DNA of 64,000 bases from Flavobacteriaceae bacterium (GTDB taxonomy: Bacteria > Bacteroidota > Bacteroidia > Flavobacteriales > Flavobacteriaceae), in NCBI GenBank assembly GCA_013373105.1, contig JABXIJ010000021.1:1-64000 (forward strand). Direction: 5' to 3'. The notes below the pieces were generated by a model, which worked only from the letters and a program-made list of their open reading frames with translations, was not told the origin of the DNA and ran no database searches. Below, piece by piece: positions 1-9,576 of the stretch (its first letter is position 1; the number at the start of each line of letters is the position of its first letter). Made by a program: the position numbers and the translations under genes.

Positions 1-64
1 AAATGAAGTCTTTTTATATTTATCATATCAAATCTTTCTATAAATATACAGTATACTTTTAAAA

Positions 65-649
65 ATGAGTATTGATTTTTTAACAACTGAACTCAACAAC
101 ATAGCAAATGCTAAAAGAGAAAACAGAGAAAGAGTGGCAAATATTGTGCTCGAAAATACAGATTTAATAAAAGATTTGATTGCAATTACTTTTGATGTTG
201 ATAATAAAACCTCAATTAAAGCTGCTTGGATTTTAGAATGGGTTTGTACACATAATGGAGTTAAAAACATTTTACCTTACTTAGATACTTTCACAAACAA
301 CATAAGTGCATTACAATTCGATAGTGCAATTAGGCCTTGTGCTAAAATTTGTGAACAGCTTGCTGAGGCTTATTTTAGTAAAAGTATAAACACCACAAAT
401 CATAAATTAAAAGGAGAACATATTAGTAAAATTGTAGAAACTGGTTTTGATTGGTTAATAACACCTCAAAAAATAGCTGTTAGAGCTTACACTATGAATA
501 CCTTATACCTTTTTGGATTAGAACAAGATTGGATTCACCCAGAGTTAAAACACTTAATAGAAACCAAAATTATTCATGAAAGTAAAGGTTGTAAAGCTCG
601 TGGAAAACACATCCTAAAATTAATAGAAAAACATCAAAAAACTGCATAA
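65..649 (+). CDS. conserved hypothetical protein, helical-repeat-like
   Basis: A 194-residue protein with no signal peptide or membrane segment, so probably cytoplasmic. It is rich in alternating amphipathic helices, which gives a weak HEAT-like impression, but I recognise no catalytic motif. Trp residues recur in the pattern AWILEWV near residue 55 and FDWLI near residue 130. It lies 44 bases upstream of purB in the same direction and may be cotranscribed with it. I do not know its function; a purine-related role would be only a guess from its position. Confidence 0.75.
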   Translation: MSIDFLTTELNNIANAKRENRERVANIVLENTDLIKDLIAITFDVDNKTSIKAAWILEWVCTHNGVKNILPYLDTFTNNISALQFDSAIRPCAKICEQLAEAYFSKSINTTNHKLKGEHISKIVETGFDWLITPQKIAVRAYTMNTLYLFGLEQDWIHPELKHLIETKIIHESKGCKARGKHILKLIEKHQKTA

Positions 650-693
650 TAAATATACATAATTACCTATTTTTGCATCTTTAGAATTAAACC

Positions 694-2037
694 ATGAATT
701 TAACGCAACTTAATGCTATATCTCCTATTGACGGACGATATAGAAATAAAATTTCTGAATTAGGTAATTATTTTTCTGAGGAAGCCCTGATAAAATATAG
801 AGTAAGGGTAGAAATTGAATATTTTATTGCTCTTTGTGAAATTCCTTTACCTCAATTAGCAGACTTTAATCAAGGTTTATTCAGCGTTTTACAAAAAATC
901 TATGAAGATTTTTCAACTGCTGATGCTCAAAAAATTAAGGAAATTGAATCTGTTACAAATCATGATGTTAAAGCAGTAGAATATTTTATTAAAGAAAAAT
1001 TCGATGCTTTAGGCCTACAGCAATATAAAGAGTTTATCCACTTTGGTTTAACATCACAAGACATTAACAACACTGCTATTCCTTTATCAATAAAAGAAGC
1101 TTTAGGAGATGTTTATGTGCCAAATTATATCAAAGTTCTTGAGAAACTTCAAGAATTGGTAATTGAGTGGAAAGATGTATCTATGTTGGCAAGAACACAT
1201 GGTCAGCCAGCATCTCCAACAAGATTAGGTAAAGAAGTTGATGTTTTTGTTGCACGTTTAAACGAACAATTTAATTTGTTAAAAGATATACCAAATGCCT
1301 CAAAATTTGGTGGTGCAACAGGTAATTACAATGCACATAAAGTAGCCTATCCAAATATAGATTGGAAATCTTTTGGAACCAATTTTGTACAAAATAAGTT
1401 GGGTTTACAACATTCATTTCCAACAACTCAAATAGAACACTATGATCATATGGCTGCTTTATTTGATTGTTTAAAAAGAATAAATACTATAATTATTGAC
1501 TTAGACAGAGACTTCTGGACTTATGTATCAATGGATTATTTTAAACAAAAAATTAAAAAAGGTGAAGTTGGCTCATCTGCTATGCCACATAAAGTAAATC
1601 CAATTGATTTTGAAAACTCAGAAGGAAATTTAGGAATTGCAAACGCTGTTTTTGAGCATTTATCTTCTAAGCTTCCAATATCAAGATTACAGCGTGATTT
1701 AACTGATAGTACAGTTTTACGTAATGTTGGTGTACCTTTTGGACACACAATTATTGGTTTTACATCTACTTTAAAAGGTTTGAATAAACTCTTGTTAAAT
1801 CAAAGTAAATTTGATGCTGATTTAGAAAACAATTGGGCTGTTGTTGCAGAAGCTATTCAGACAATTTTAAGACGAGAAGCATACCCAAATCCTTATGAAG
1901 CTTTAAAAGGTTTAACGAGAACAAATGAAAAAATTAATAGAAATTCTATAGCAAACTTTATAGACACTTTAGATGTTTCTGAGGAAATAAAATTTGAGCT
2001 TAAAGCAATTACACCAGCTAATTATACAGGTATATAA
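694..2037 (+). CDS. purB: adenylosuccinate lyase
   Basis: PurB cleaves succinylaminoimidazole-carboxamide ribotide to AICAR, and adenylosuccinate to AMP, releasing fumarate, in purine synthesis. The 447-residue protein begins with the family hallmark SPIDGRYRNK near residue 10. It has the TSQDINNTA segment near residue 118 and the superfamily signature GSSAMPHKVNP at about residues 293-303. The length is normal for the Bacteroidota/E. coli type. A TAnnTTTG-like box (TATTTTTG) lies about 20 bases before the ATG. The stop shares one base with the start of the following lipoprotein gene (TAATG), so those two are probably translated together. Confidence 0.97.
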   Translation: MNLTQLNAISPIDGRYRNKISELGNYFSEEALIKYRVRVEIEYFIALCEIPLPQLADFNQGLFSVLQKIYEDFSTADAQKIKEIESVTNHDVKAVEYFIKEKFDALGLQQYKEFIHFGLTSQDINNTAIPLSIKEALGDVYVPNYIKVLEKLQELVIEWKDVSMLARTHGQPASPTRLGKEVDVFVARLNEQFNLLKDIPNASKFGGATGNYNAHKVAYPNIDWKSFGTNFVQNKLGLQHSFPTTQIEHYDHMAALFDCLKRINTIIIDLDRDFWTYVSMDYFKQKIKKGEVGSSAMPHKVNPIDFENSEGNLGIANAVFEHLSSKLPISRLQRDLTDSTVLRNVGVPFGHTIIGFTSTLKGLNKLLLNQSKFDADLENNWAVVAEAIQTILRREAYPNPYEALKGLTRTNEKINRNSIANFIDTLDVSEEIKFELKAITPANYTGI

Positions 2038-2408
2038 TGAGGAATCTTTTTATTTTTCTTTTTGGAATATTAATTTTAACTTCATGTAAATCTGAATTTA
2101 AAGATAATTCTGATAGATTTAAAACTGGGGTTTTCGAAATTCCAGCTGGTAAAGATTTCGTAAAAGAAACTATTATTAGAAAAGACAGCATTCAAATTAG
2201 TAAATATGGTGATAATATAGACACACTTTCTATTGAATGGAAAAATAATTTCTTTTACACTTTACGTTATATTAACCCAAAAAACAGTTTACAAAAAGAC
2301 CCAATGTATATTCAAATTAATGAAATTCGTGAAGATTCTTACGACTTTACTGTAAAAATTGGGTTTTCTAAATTCTCTAAAAAAGGAACTATTTATAAAA
2401 TAAAATAG
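2037..2408 (+). CDS. small predicted lipoprotein
   Basis: A 123-residue protein with a short hydrophobic signal ending in the lipobox LTSC (Cys about residue 17), so likely a lipid-anchored envelope protein. The rest is a small beta-rich domain with many Lys, Ile and Phe residues and no motif I recognise. It starts on the last base of the purB stop and ends one base before the TerC gene, so it probably belongs to one transcript purB-lipoprotein-TerC. Its function is unknown. Confidence 0.8.
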   Translation: MRNLFIFLFGILILTSCKSEFKDNSDRFKTGVFEIPAGKDFVKETIIRKDSIQISKYGDNIDTLSIEWKNNFFYTLRYINPKNSLQKDPMYIQINEIREDSYDFTVKIGFSKFSKKGTIYKIK

Positions 2409-2409
2409 T

Positions 2410-3183
2410 ATGGAAATATTTTTATATGCAGATACCTGGATCGCTTTATTAACGCTAACTTTTCTTGAAGTTGTGCTTGGTATAGATAACATAATTTTCA
2501 TATCAATTTCTGCAAATAAACTACCTAAAAATCAAGTTAAAAAAGCAACCTTAATTGGTTTAGCTTTAGCTATGGTTACTAGAATATTATTACTGTTTAG
2601 TGTATCTTATTTAATTGCTCTAAAAGATCCTTTTTATAGTGTAGATATAGGTTGGTTTAAAACTGGTTTAACTGGTCAAAGTATAATTTTATTTTTAGGT
2701 GGTATTTTTCTACTATACAAAAGCACTAAAGAAATTAGACATAAAGTAGATGATGAAAAAGAAAAAGAAATCTTAAAAAAACCAAAAGTGGTTTCATTTA
2801 CTAGTGTACTAATACAAATTATATTAATTGATATCGTTTTTTCTTTTGATAGTATTTTAACTGCTGTAGGTATGACCAATGGTATAGAAGGTGCTTTAAT
2901 TATAATGATAATTGCAGTAATAGTATCTATTATAATTATGATGCTCTTTGCAAATCCAATTAACGATTTTGTTCATAGAAACCCTACTATTCAGATGCTT
3001 GCGTTATCATTTTTAATATTAATTGGTTTTATGCTAATTGCAGAAGGTGCTCACCTTTCACATACTGAATTTTTTAACAAAACAGTTGGTGTTATTCCTA
3101 AAGGTTATTTGTATTTTGCCATCGCTTTTTCACTAGGTGTAGAGTTATTAAATTTAAAGTCAAGAAATAAGAATGCAGCATAA
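2410..3183 (+). CDS. TerC family integral membrane protein
   Basis: A 257-residue membrane protein with about seven hydrophobic segments. The TerC family marks are clear: LEVVLGIDNIIFIS near residue 18 and IDIVFSFDSILTAVG near residue 140, each with acidic residues inside a membrane helix. The family includes tellurium-resistance TerC, and members are linked to metal (for example manganese) export or to loading of exported metalloproteins. No ter operon is visible, so a tellurite role is not supported here. Its end overlaps the next reading frame by 11 bases, which couples it to the small His/Cys protein and the metal-related genes downstream. Confidence 0.9.
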   Translation: MEIFLYADTWIALLTLTFLEVVLGIDNIIFISISANKLPKNQVKKATLIGLALAMVTRILLLFSVSYLIALKDPFYSVDIGWFKTGLTGQSIILFLGGIFLLYKSTKEIRHKVDDEKEKEILKKPKVVSFTSVLIQIILIDIVFSFDSILTAVGMTNGIEGALIIMIIAVIVSIIIMMLFANPINDFVHRNPTIQMLALSFLILIGFMLIAEGAHLSHTEFFNKTVGVIPKGYLYFAIAFSLGVELLNLKSRNKNAA

Positions 3184-3502
3184 AGGGATTGTAAAAAATC
3201 TATTAAGTTCATTATTATTGGTAATCTTTTTTATACCAATAATTGCACTTGCTTTACATTCACTTAGCAATCACAAACACGAAATTTGCCACGCAAAAAC
3301 CGAGAGTCATATACATAGTAATGATTTCGATTGTGATATTTTATTACTAAAACAAGGCAATTCTTATATAGAAGTATATAACTATCAAGTTTTTGAAATT
3401 TCAAAAATTTCGAATATTGTTAGTATAAAAAATAGTTTCTTAAAAAATCATCAGCAATTATCGTTTTCTTTAAGGGGTCCACCTCAAAATATTCTAGCTT
3501 AA
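3173..3502 (+). CDS. small His/Cys-rich membrane or secreted protein next to TonB receptor
   Basis: A 109-residue protein with one N-terminal hydrophobic segment (about residues 9-27) followed by a His/Cys-rich stretch, HKHEICHAKTESHIH, then Asp-Cys-Asp. It ends in SLRGPP. Small proteins of this kind often sit directly before TonB receptors in Flavobacteriia. The His and Cys residues suggest metal contact, but this is inference. The start codon lies inside the TerC gene and the stop is 30 bases before the TonB receptor. It is likely part of a metal-responsive unit with the two genes that follow. Confidence 0.7.
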   Translation: MQHKGIVKNLLSSLLLVIFFIPIIALALHSLSNHKHEICHAKTESHIHSNDFDCDILLLKQGNSYIEVYNYQVFEISKISNIVSIKNSFLKNHQQLSFSLRGPPQNILA

Positions 3503-3532
3503 AATCATTTTGTAGAATATAGAAAACAATTT

Positions 3533-5932
3533 ATGCATAAACTTTTGGTATTTTTTGTGCTTGTATTGGTTAATAGCCATATAAACTCACAAGAATGTAA
3601 CATAACTTTTAAAGGTAAAATAACTGATTTCCACGATAACAGTTCTATTGTTGGAGCATCTGTTCATATCTTAAATTCAAAAAAGTATACCTCTTCTAAT
3701 TTTGATGGTGAGTTTGAATTTAAAAATTTATGTACGGGTAAAATAACAATTGAAATCAAACACATTTCTTGTGAAACAAAAAGAGTTGTTGTGAATTTAA
3801 CAGAAGATACCTTTAAAGCTATTACACTTGAACATCATGAAGAAGAATTGAATGAAATTGTTGTAACTACAGAAACCAAAAATGAAAAAACAAGTATAGA
3901 ACAGACTTTAAAAAAAGAAGTAATTACTACTTTTTCAGATAAAAATCTTGGTGATGCTTTAAATACCATTAGTGGTGTTTCATCATTAAACACTGGTAAT
4001 TCCATTGTTAAACCTATGATTCATGGACTACATAGTAGCAGATTGTTAATTATTAATAATAATGTTAGAATGTTTGACCAAGAATGGGGAGATGAACATG
4101 CACCAAATATAGATATTAATGCTTTTGATAGAATTGATGTGGTGAAAGGAGCAAATACGCTTAAATATGGTAGTGATGCTGTTGGAGGTGCTATAATAAC
4201 CAAGCTAAGAAAATATGCTTTAATAGACAGTATTTTTGGTAGTACTACTACCTCATTAAATTCAAATGGTTTTGGAGGAAATATAAATACTGAACTTATA
4301 AAGTCATATCAATCTGGCTATTACTTTAGATTTCAAGCTAGTTTAAAAAAGTTTGGTGATTTTAAAGCGCCTGATTATAATTTAACTAATACAGGTATAG
4401 AAAGTATAAACGCATCTTTAAGATTTGGTTACAACACTTATGAGAAAGGTTTTGATGCTTATTATAGTTTTGTAAACAATAAAATTGGCATATTAAGAGC
4501 TTCTCATATTGGTAATGTTAACGATTTAGTTCAAGCTATAAATAGTTTAGAGCCAGTATTTATTAGAGATTTTTCGTATAACATAGATGTACCATATCAA
4601 AATATAAATCATCATTTGTTAAAAGTTGAGGCATTTAAACGTTTTCAAAATCTAGGAAAATTAACTGTACAATATGATATGCAGTTAAATAGACGTCAAG
4701 AATTTGATTTAAGAAGAGGGAATTTACGTAATAGACCTGTAATAGATTTACAATTGTTTACTGCAAGTTTACAACCAGATTTAGAAATAAATTCTATTGA
4801 TAATTTTAAAATTAACACTGGTTTACTATTACGCTTTCAACAAAACAATCCTATTGTAGATATAGGTGCAAGTACTTTAATACCTTTTTACAATAAGTAT
4901 GAAGCTGGTATTTATGGTATTGTAAATTATACTATAGATGAAACTTCTAGTTTAAATGCTGGTATTCGATATGATTATTCTAGAATTGAAGCTAGAAAGA
5001 ACTATTTTCAATCAGATTGGAGTCTTTACAATTATGATGTTTTATTTCCAGAATTTGATACAGGTGTTGTAGATGGTATTGAGTTAGAAACCAGACCAAA
5101 ATTTACGTTTAATAACATATCTACAAGTTTAGGTTACGAAAAGAAACTTAACAAAGATTATGCTTTTTTATTAAATTATGGTTTAGCACAACGTATGCCA
5201 AATCCATCTGAATTATTTAGTGGTGGTTTACATCATAGTGCTGCTAGAATTGAAATTGGTTTTTTAACTATTGCTAAAGAAACTGCTAATAAATTTGCTA
5301 TTTCTATAGAAAAAAATAATGAAAACTTTGGTTTTTCTGTAAGTCCTTATTACAAACAGATTAATAATTTTATACAGCTAATTCCAACAGGATTAAGAAC
5401 AACAATTAGAGGTGCATTTCCTATTTGGGAATACAATCAGATTGATGCAAGAATTTTTGGAGTTGACTTTGATGTGAACAAAAAAATAAGTTCAAAATTT
5501 AAGTATACTGGTAATTTAAGTCTATTACAAGGAGATAATTTAACAGATGATATTCCTTTAATTCATATGCCATCTGCAAATTTTTCTAACCGTATAACAT
5601 ATTATAATGAAGGTTTTTATAAATTAAAAATTAGTTTACACCAAAGAACTGTTTTACAACAAAACAGGTTTCCAGATTATAATTTTAACACATTTAATCC
5701 AACAACCCAACAACAGGTTTTTGTAGATATCAGCTCTACTCCACCTGCTTACAATCTATTTGGTATTAATTCATCTGCAGAATTTCATCCTTTTAAAAAA
5801 GGAAGTATGTTAGTTGAATTTAATATAGATAATCTCTTTAATGTAAGTTATAGAGATAACTTAAATAGATTACGATATTTCGCTGATGAATTAGGAAGAA
5901 ACTATAACTTAAAAATAAAAATTAATTACTAA
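3533..5932 (+). CDS. TonB-dependent outer-membrane receptor, metal uptake type
   Basis: A 799-residue outer-membrane receptor. It has a signal peptide (about residues 1-20) and a carboxypeptidase-regulatory-like beta-sandwich (about 24-95). The plug domain (about 115-225) contains VKPMIHGLHSSRLLIINNNV and RIDVVKGANTLKYGSDAVGG, and a long beta-barrel ends in an aromatic residue. It would import a ligand across the outer membrane using TonB energy. Loop residues near position 180 read DQEWGDEHAPNID, a pattern seen in zinc/copper-type receptors. The flanking His-rich proteins support a metal substrate, possibly zinc or copper, but the ligand is not proven. Confidence 0.92.
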   Translation: MHKLLVFFVLVLVNSHINSQECNITFKGKITDFHDNSSIVGASVHILNSKKYTSSNFDGEFEFKNLCTGKITIEIKHISCETKRVVVNLTEDTFKAITLEHHEEELNEIVVTTETKNEKTSIEQTLKKEVITTFSDKNLGDALNTISGVSSLNTGNSIVKPMIHGLHSSRLLIINNNVRMFDQEWGDEHAPNIDINAFDRIDVVKGANTLKYGSDAVGGAIITKLRKYALIDSIFGSTTTSLNSNGFGGNINTELIKSYQSGYYFRFQASLKKFGDFKAPDYNLTNTGIESINASLRFGYNTYEKGFDAYYSFVNNKIGILRASHIGNVNDLVQAINSLEPVFIRDFSYNIDVPYQNINHHLLKVEAFKRFQNLGKLTVQYDMQLNRRQEFDLRRGNLRNRPVIDLQLFTASLQPDLEINSIDNFKINTGLLLRFQQNNPIVDIGASTLIPFYNKYEAGIYGIVNYTIDETSSLNAGIRYDYSRIEARKNYFQSDWSLYNYDVLFPEFDTGVVDGIELETRPKFTFNNISTSLGYEKKLNKDYAFLLNYGLAQRMPNPSELFSGGLHHSAARIEIGFLTIAKETANKFAISIEKNNENFGFSVSPYYKQINNFIQLIPTGLRTTIRGAFPIWEYNQIDARIFGVDFDVNKKISSKFKYTGNLSLLQGDNLTDDIPLIHMPSANFSNRITYYNEGFYKLKISLHQRTVLQQNRFPDYNFNTFNPTTQQQVFVDISSTPPAYNLFGINSSAEFHPFKKGSMLVEFNIDNLFNVSYRDNLNRLRYFADELGRNYNLKIKINY

Positions 5933-5943
5933 ACAAGATTAAA

Positions 5944-6498
5944 ATGAAAACAATTAAATTATTGGCTGTATTATTTATTTCAGCTTTAGCATTTACTGCA
6001 TGTTCAGAAGACCATGATCATGATCATGACCATGATGAAGAATTAATTACAACTGTAATTTATACGTTAACAAACACTACAAACCCAAATGATATTGTAG
6101 TTATGGAGTATGATGATCCAGATGGTGAAGATGGTAGTGCAACTCCTACTATTACAGGAGGTACATTAATGGCCAACGCTACTTATACAGGTACTATTCA
6201 GTTATTAAACAGAACAGAATCTCCAGCAGAAGATGTAACTATAGAAGTACAAGCTGAAGGTGATGAGCATGAATTTTTCTATTCAGCAGTTGGTGCTAAT
6301 GTAACTATCTCAAAAACTGACGTTGATGGAGATAATAACCCTTTAGGTATTGAAACTAGCGTATCTACAGGAGTTGCAAGTTCAGGTACTTTAACAGTTG
6401 TTTTAAAGCATGAACCTACAAAACCAAACAATGGTAATCCAGCAGCAGCAGGTGGTACTACAGATGTAGAAGTTACTTTTAACGTAACTGTTCAATAA
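5944..6498 (+). CDS. His-rich lipoprotein (DHDHDHD), metal-binding candidate
   Basis: A 184-residue lipoprotein with the lipobox FTAC, followed at once by S-E-D and then alternating His-Asp (DHDHDHDHDEE) at about residues 22-33. The acidic residues right after the Cys fit the rule known in Bacteroidota for export of lipoproteins to the cell surface. The remainder is a beta-rich domain of about 150 residues. Similar flavobacterial proteins are often named 'type 1 periplasmic binding fold superfamily protein', a label that says little. It starts 11 bases after the TonB receptor and ends before a strong terminator, so the two form one unit. A role in capturing a metal ion for the receptor is inferred. 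Confidence 0.85.
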   Translation: MKTIKLLAVLFISALAFTACSEDHDHDHDHDEELITTVIYTLTNTTNPNDIVVMEYDDPDGEDGSATPTITGGTLMANATYTGTIQLLNRTESPAEDVTIEVQAEGDEHEFFYSAVGANVTISKTDVDGDNNPLGIETSVSTGVASSGTLTVVLKHEPTKPNNGNPAAAGGTTDVEVTFNVTVQ

Positions 6499-6517
6499 TT
6501 TAAATTATTAATTGACA

Positions 6518-6555
6518 AAAAATAGCAACTAAGTTTTAGTTGCTATTTTTGTTTT
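6518..6555 (+). terminator. Rho-independent terminator after the metal-uptake unit
   Basis: Perfect 14-base arms (6518-6531 and 6537-6550, core ATAGCAACTA / TAGTTGCTAT) with a 5-base loop, followed by more T residues. It ends the receptor/lipoprotein transcript, and it shows that the TTG at 6540 lies inside the hairpin and is not the start of the next gene. Confidence 0.9.
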
Positions 6556-6572
6556 TAATAACATATATTTTA

Positions 6573-7307
6573 ATGAAAGAAAATGAGGTTTTAAAAGGAG
6601 TTATACTTGGCTATAGAAATCTTATAGATGAAAGGTATACTTATAATAATTTACAAGAAAAGTATACGCTTCCTAATAGTTTAAATGCTAAAACCATAAA
6701 TAACATTAAAAACTACTTTTTAACCTATGTTTATCCTGATTTAGAACAAAGAAAAGCACTAGATGATGCATTTAATACTTTAGATAATTTTATAAAAAAC
6801 CCAGAAAAGTTAATTCGACTTGTTTTAGATTCTTTTACTCTACTATTCACTCATGGTAAACATTTAAGAAAGATTTTTAATGCTGGTATAAAAGCTATGA
6901 AATCTTTTAGAGGAGCCACAAAATTTGAAAACTCCTTGGTTAAAGTTGCTCTAAAAAACCAGCATAAGCCACCTTTTGAGACTAAAGATATTAATATGCT
7001 CATAAAAAAGCTTTCTTATGATGAAATAGAGGAATTTATTGAAAATACAGAAACATTTTTCAATATTATTTACGATAGAGATTTGGTTGCTAAAATTCAA
7101 GAAGTAATTATTCATGTAATTAATAAAATGACAAAAAAACCAAATATCTTTTCTAAAAAAGAAATTAAAGGTTTAACTCTTGCATTAGAAACTATTCAAA
7201 AAGGTGAAGAATTATTAAATTCTCTAAATATAAAAGAACAAGAGGTTTTAGTTGATTTTGTTGTAAATATTGAACGAGATTATCTAAAAAATATCTTTTC
7301 TAACTAA
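6573..7307 (+). CDS. hypothetical helical protein
   Basis: A 244-residue, Lys- and Glu-rich, mostly helical cytoplasmic protein. I chose the ATG at 6573 because the upstream in-frame TTG (6540) lies within the preceding terminator hairpin. There is no signal peptide or membrane segment. I see no known motif, and its function is unknown. It is bounded by a terminator on one side and abuts the converging transporter gene with no gap on the other, so it is probably transcribed alone. Confidence 0.75.
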   Translation: MKENEVLKGVILGYRNLIDERYTYNNLQEKYTLPNSLNAKTINNIKNYFLTYVYPDLEQRKALDDAFNTLDNFIKNPEKLIRLVLDSFTLLFTHGKHLRKIFNAGIKAMKSFRGATKFENSLVKVALKNQHKPPFETKDINMLIKKLSYDEIEEFIENTETFFNIIYDRDLVAKIQEVIIHVINKMTKKPNIFSKKEIKGLTLALETIQKGEELLNSLNIKEQEVLVDFVVNIERDYLKNIFSN

Positions 7308-8603
7308 CTACATAACATATTTAGTTCTCTTAAGTGTACTTAAAATAATAATAGATGCTAAAAAGAATAATGCTAAGCATAATACACTCCACTGCATAGA
7401 ATCTGTTAACGCATATAATAAGCCATAAACAAAAGTTCCTAAGACAATAGCTATTTTTTCAGTTACATCGTAAAAACTAAAAAACGTGGCATGATCTTCT
7501 GTTTCAGGTAACATTTTTGAATATGTAGATCTTGTTAACGATTGTATTGCTCCTAAAACTAATCCTAAAATACCACCTAAACTATAGAAGTATATAGAAA
7601 CATTTGGTAAGTCTTTGTGTAAAGTTGATGCTAAGAAACATACTAGCATCCAAATAATTATAGTTACTCTTAAAGCATAAAAATTTCCTTTCTTTTCAGA
7701 TATTCTCGAAAATAAAAATGCACCTAAAATAGCAACTATTTGAATTAATAAAACTGTAATAATTAAGTCTATAGTTTCAAGACCAAGTTCTGTAGAGCCA
7801 AAGATTGTTGCTAATAAAATTATGGTTTGCACACCAACACTCAACAAAAAAAATGCAATTAAAAATCGTTTTAAAGTTGGATAATTTAAGATTTGCTTAG
7901 CAACTAATTTTAATTCTTTATAACCTTTCCATATATAATCTTCATCTGGCTTTTTATTGTAAACATTATTTGGTAATCTTTTAAAAGTTATTTGTGCAAA
8001 ACCAATCCACCAAAGACCAACCATTATAAAAGACAATCTTGATGCTAATCCTGCAGAAATACCAAATAAATCTGGCATTTGAATCATTAATAAATTGATT
8101 ACTAATAATATTACAGAACCTATATAACCATAAATAAATCCTTTAGCACTTGCTCTATCTTGTTGTTCAGGATGAGCTACTTCAGGTAAGTAAGCATTGT
8201 AAAAAACTAAACTAGACCAAAAACCAATACTTGCTAGTATTGTAAATACAATACCAATCCAAACAGTATCTATACCTTCAAAAAAATACAAGCTACAAAC
8301 AGATAAGCCTCCAAGCCAACAGAAAAATTTCATAAACTTTTTCTTATTACCAGTATAATCTGCTATACCAGATAAAATTGGAGACATAAAAGCAACAACT
8401 AAAAAAGAAAAGGATAAAGCATAACTGTATAAACTATCAGGATGATCCCATTTCATCCATAAAAAAGTTACGATTTTCCCTTCTGTTATTGCACTATAAT
8501 ATAATGGAAAAACTGCAGTACTTATTACTAAAGAATACACTGAATTAGCCCAATCATAGAATGCCCAACTATTTATTAATTTTTCATCTCCTATTTTTAA
8601 CAT
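7308..8603 (-). CDS. MFS transporter, UMF1/Atg22-like family
   Basis: A 431-residue protein with 11-12 hydrophobic helices. The N-terminal SWAFYDWANSVYSLVI and the later GLVLGAIQSLTRSTYSKMLPE are typical of the UMF1 (Atg22-like) branch of the major facilitator superfamily, whose bacterial substrates are mostly unknown. It has normal length and no break. It converges with the gene before it (stop codons adjacent) and lies 49 bases downstream of the M48 protease gene on the same strand, so the two may be cotranscribed. Confidence 0.88.
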   Translation of the reverse strand: MLKIGDEKLINSWAFYDWANSVYSLVISTAVFPLYYSAITEGKIVTFLWMKWDHPDSLYSYALSFSFLVVAFMSPILSGIADYTGNKKKFMKFFCWLGGLSVCSLYFFEGIDTVWIGIVFTILASIGFWSSLVFYNAYLPEVAHPEQQDRASAKGFIYGYIGSVILLVINLLMIQMPDLFGISAGLASRLSFIMVGLWWIGFAQITFKRLPNNVYNKKPDEDYIWKGYKELKLVAKQILNYPTLKRFLIAFFLLSVGVQTIILLATIFGSTELGLETIDLIITVLLIQIVAILGAFLFSRISEKKGNFYALRVTIIIWMLVCFLASTLHKDLPNVSIYFYSLGGILGLVLGAIQSLTRSTYSKMLPETEDHATFFSFYDVTEKIAIVLGTFVYGLLYALTDSMQWSVLCLALFFLASIIILSTLKRTKYVM

Positions 8604-8652
8604 AGTAATATTTTAAGAAAGACGTCTTACTAGAAAGACATCATAAATTATA

Positions 8653-9465
8653 TTAATTTAAGGTTTGAGAATTATATTTTGCAGCAAGTTTTTTGGCTTC
8701 TGGTAAAAATTCTCGTAATGTTTTTATTCTTTGTTCGTTGGAAGGGTGTGTACTTAGAAATTGTGGTGTTTTACTTTTTCCAGATCTTTTATTCATTCTT
8801 ACCCAAACCTCTGCAGCTTCTTTACCATCATAACCAGCCATTATCATAAACACTAAACCTAATTTATCTGCTTCAGTTTCATGTGTTCTACTGTATGCTA
8901 ACATTCCTACTGAAGAACCTATACCATAAACCATGTTCCAAATTTGCCTTTTTTTTGAGTCTTCGTTCATTGTTCCCAAAGCAACTGCTATACCTCCTAC
9001 TTGTTGTATTTGTCTTTCAGACATTCTTTCTTGTCCATGTTTTGCAAATGCATGAGCAACCTCATGACCCATAACTGCAGCTACACCATTTTCATTTTCA
9101 CAGATTGGCATTATCCCAGTATAAAAAACAACTTTACCACCTGGTAAGCACCAAGCATTAATTTTTTTATCTTCTACAAGATTAAATTCCCATTTATAAG
9201 CATTTGCTTCTTTAACCATGTTATTTGCTCTCATAAAACGATCTACAGCAGCAGAAACTTTACTACCAACTTGTTTAACTTGGGCAGACATTTCTTTATT
9301 ATTAGACAATTTATTTTCTTTTAAGAATGTACTATACTGAGTAAAGCTCGCAGGTAAAACTTTATCATCATTTACAAAATTAACTCTTTTTCTTCCTGTT
9401 ATTGGCACTGTACTGCATTCGAATAAAAGAAATGCAATAAAACACAATATGAAATTTTTTTTCAT
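8653..9465 (-). CDS. M48 family metallopeptidase, lipoprotein
   Basis: A 270-residue lipoprotein: hydrophobic signal, lipobox FEC near residue 17, then a peptidase M48 domain. The zinc motif HEVAHAFAKHG is at about residues 133-143. The second-ligand helix is ETEADKLG near residue 196, and a C-terminal LSTHPSNEQRI follows, all typical of the YggG/LoiP/BepA group. It would degrade misfolded envelope proteins on the periplasmic side. No TPR domain follows, so it is of the short LoiP-like type. The ATG lies in an AT-rich divergent region shared with the hydrolase gene. Confidence 0.92.
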   Translation of the reverse strand: MKKNFILCFIAFLLFECSTVPITGRKRVNFVNDDKVLPASFTQYSTFLKENKLSNNKEMSAQVKQVGSKVSAAVDRFMRANNMVKEANAYKWEFNLVEDKKINAWCLPGGKVVFYTGIMPICENENGVAAVMGHEVAHAFAKHGQERMSERQIQQVGGIAVALGTMNEDSKKRQIWNMVYGIGSSVGMLAYSRTHETEADKLGLVFMIMAGYDGKEAAEVWVRMNKRSGKSKTPQFLSTHPSNEQRIKTLREFLPEAKKLAAKYNSQTLN

Positions 9466-9576
9466 TTTTTTAGGATTTTATTAGAGATGCAACCAATTGT
9501 AAATTCTTATTTTTATTGAGTAGAACTACTTTCTAAAAGTACATATTGTATTTATAAATAGAAAATATTTTTTAAG

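Noticed and set aside
28..270. Minus-strand frame antisense to the first gene
   Set aside because: A shadow of the real plus-strand gene with no family features; the same holds for other antisense frames over purB, the TonB genes, ffh, secA and the FecCD permease.
6001..6035. Short tandem repeat as a CRISPR or satellite
   Set aside because: The repeated catgat units simply encode the DHDHDHD stretch of the lipoprotein.
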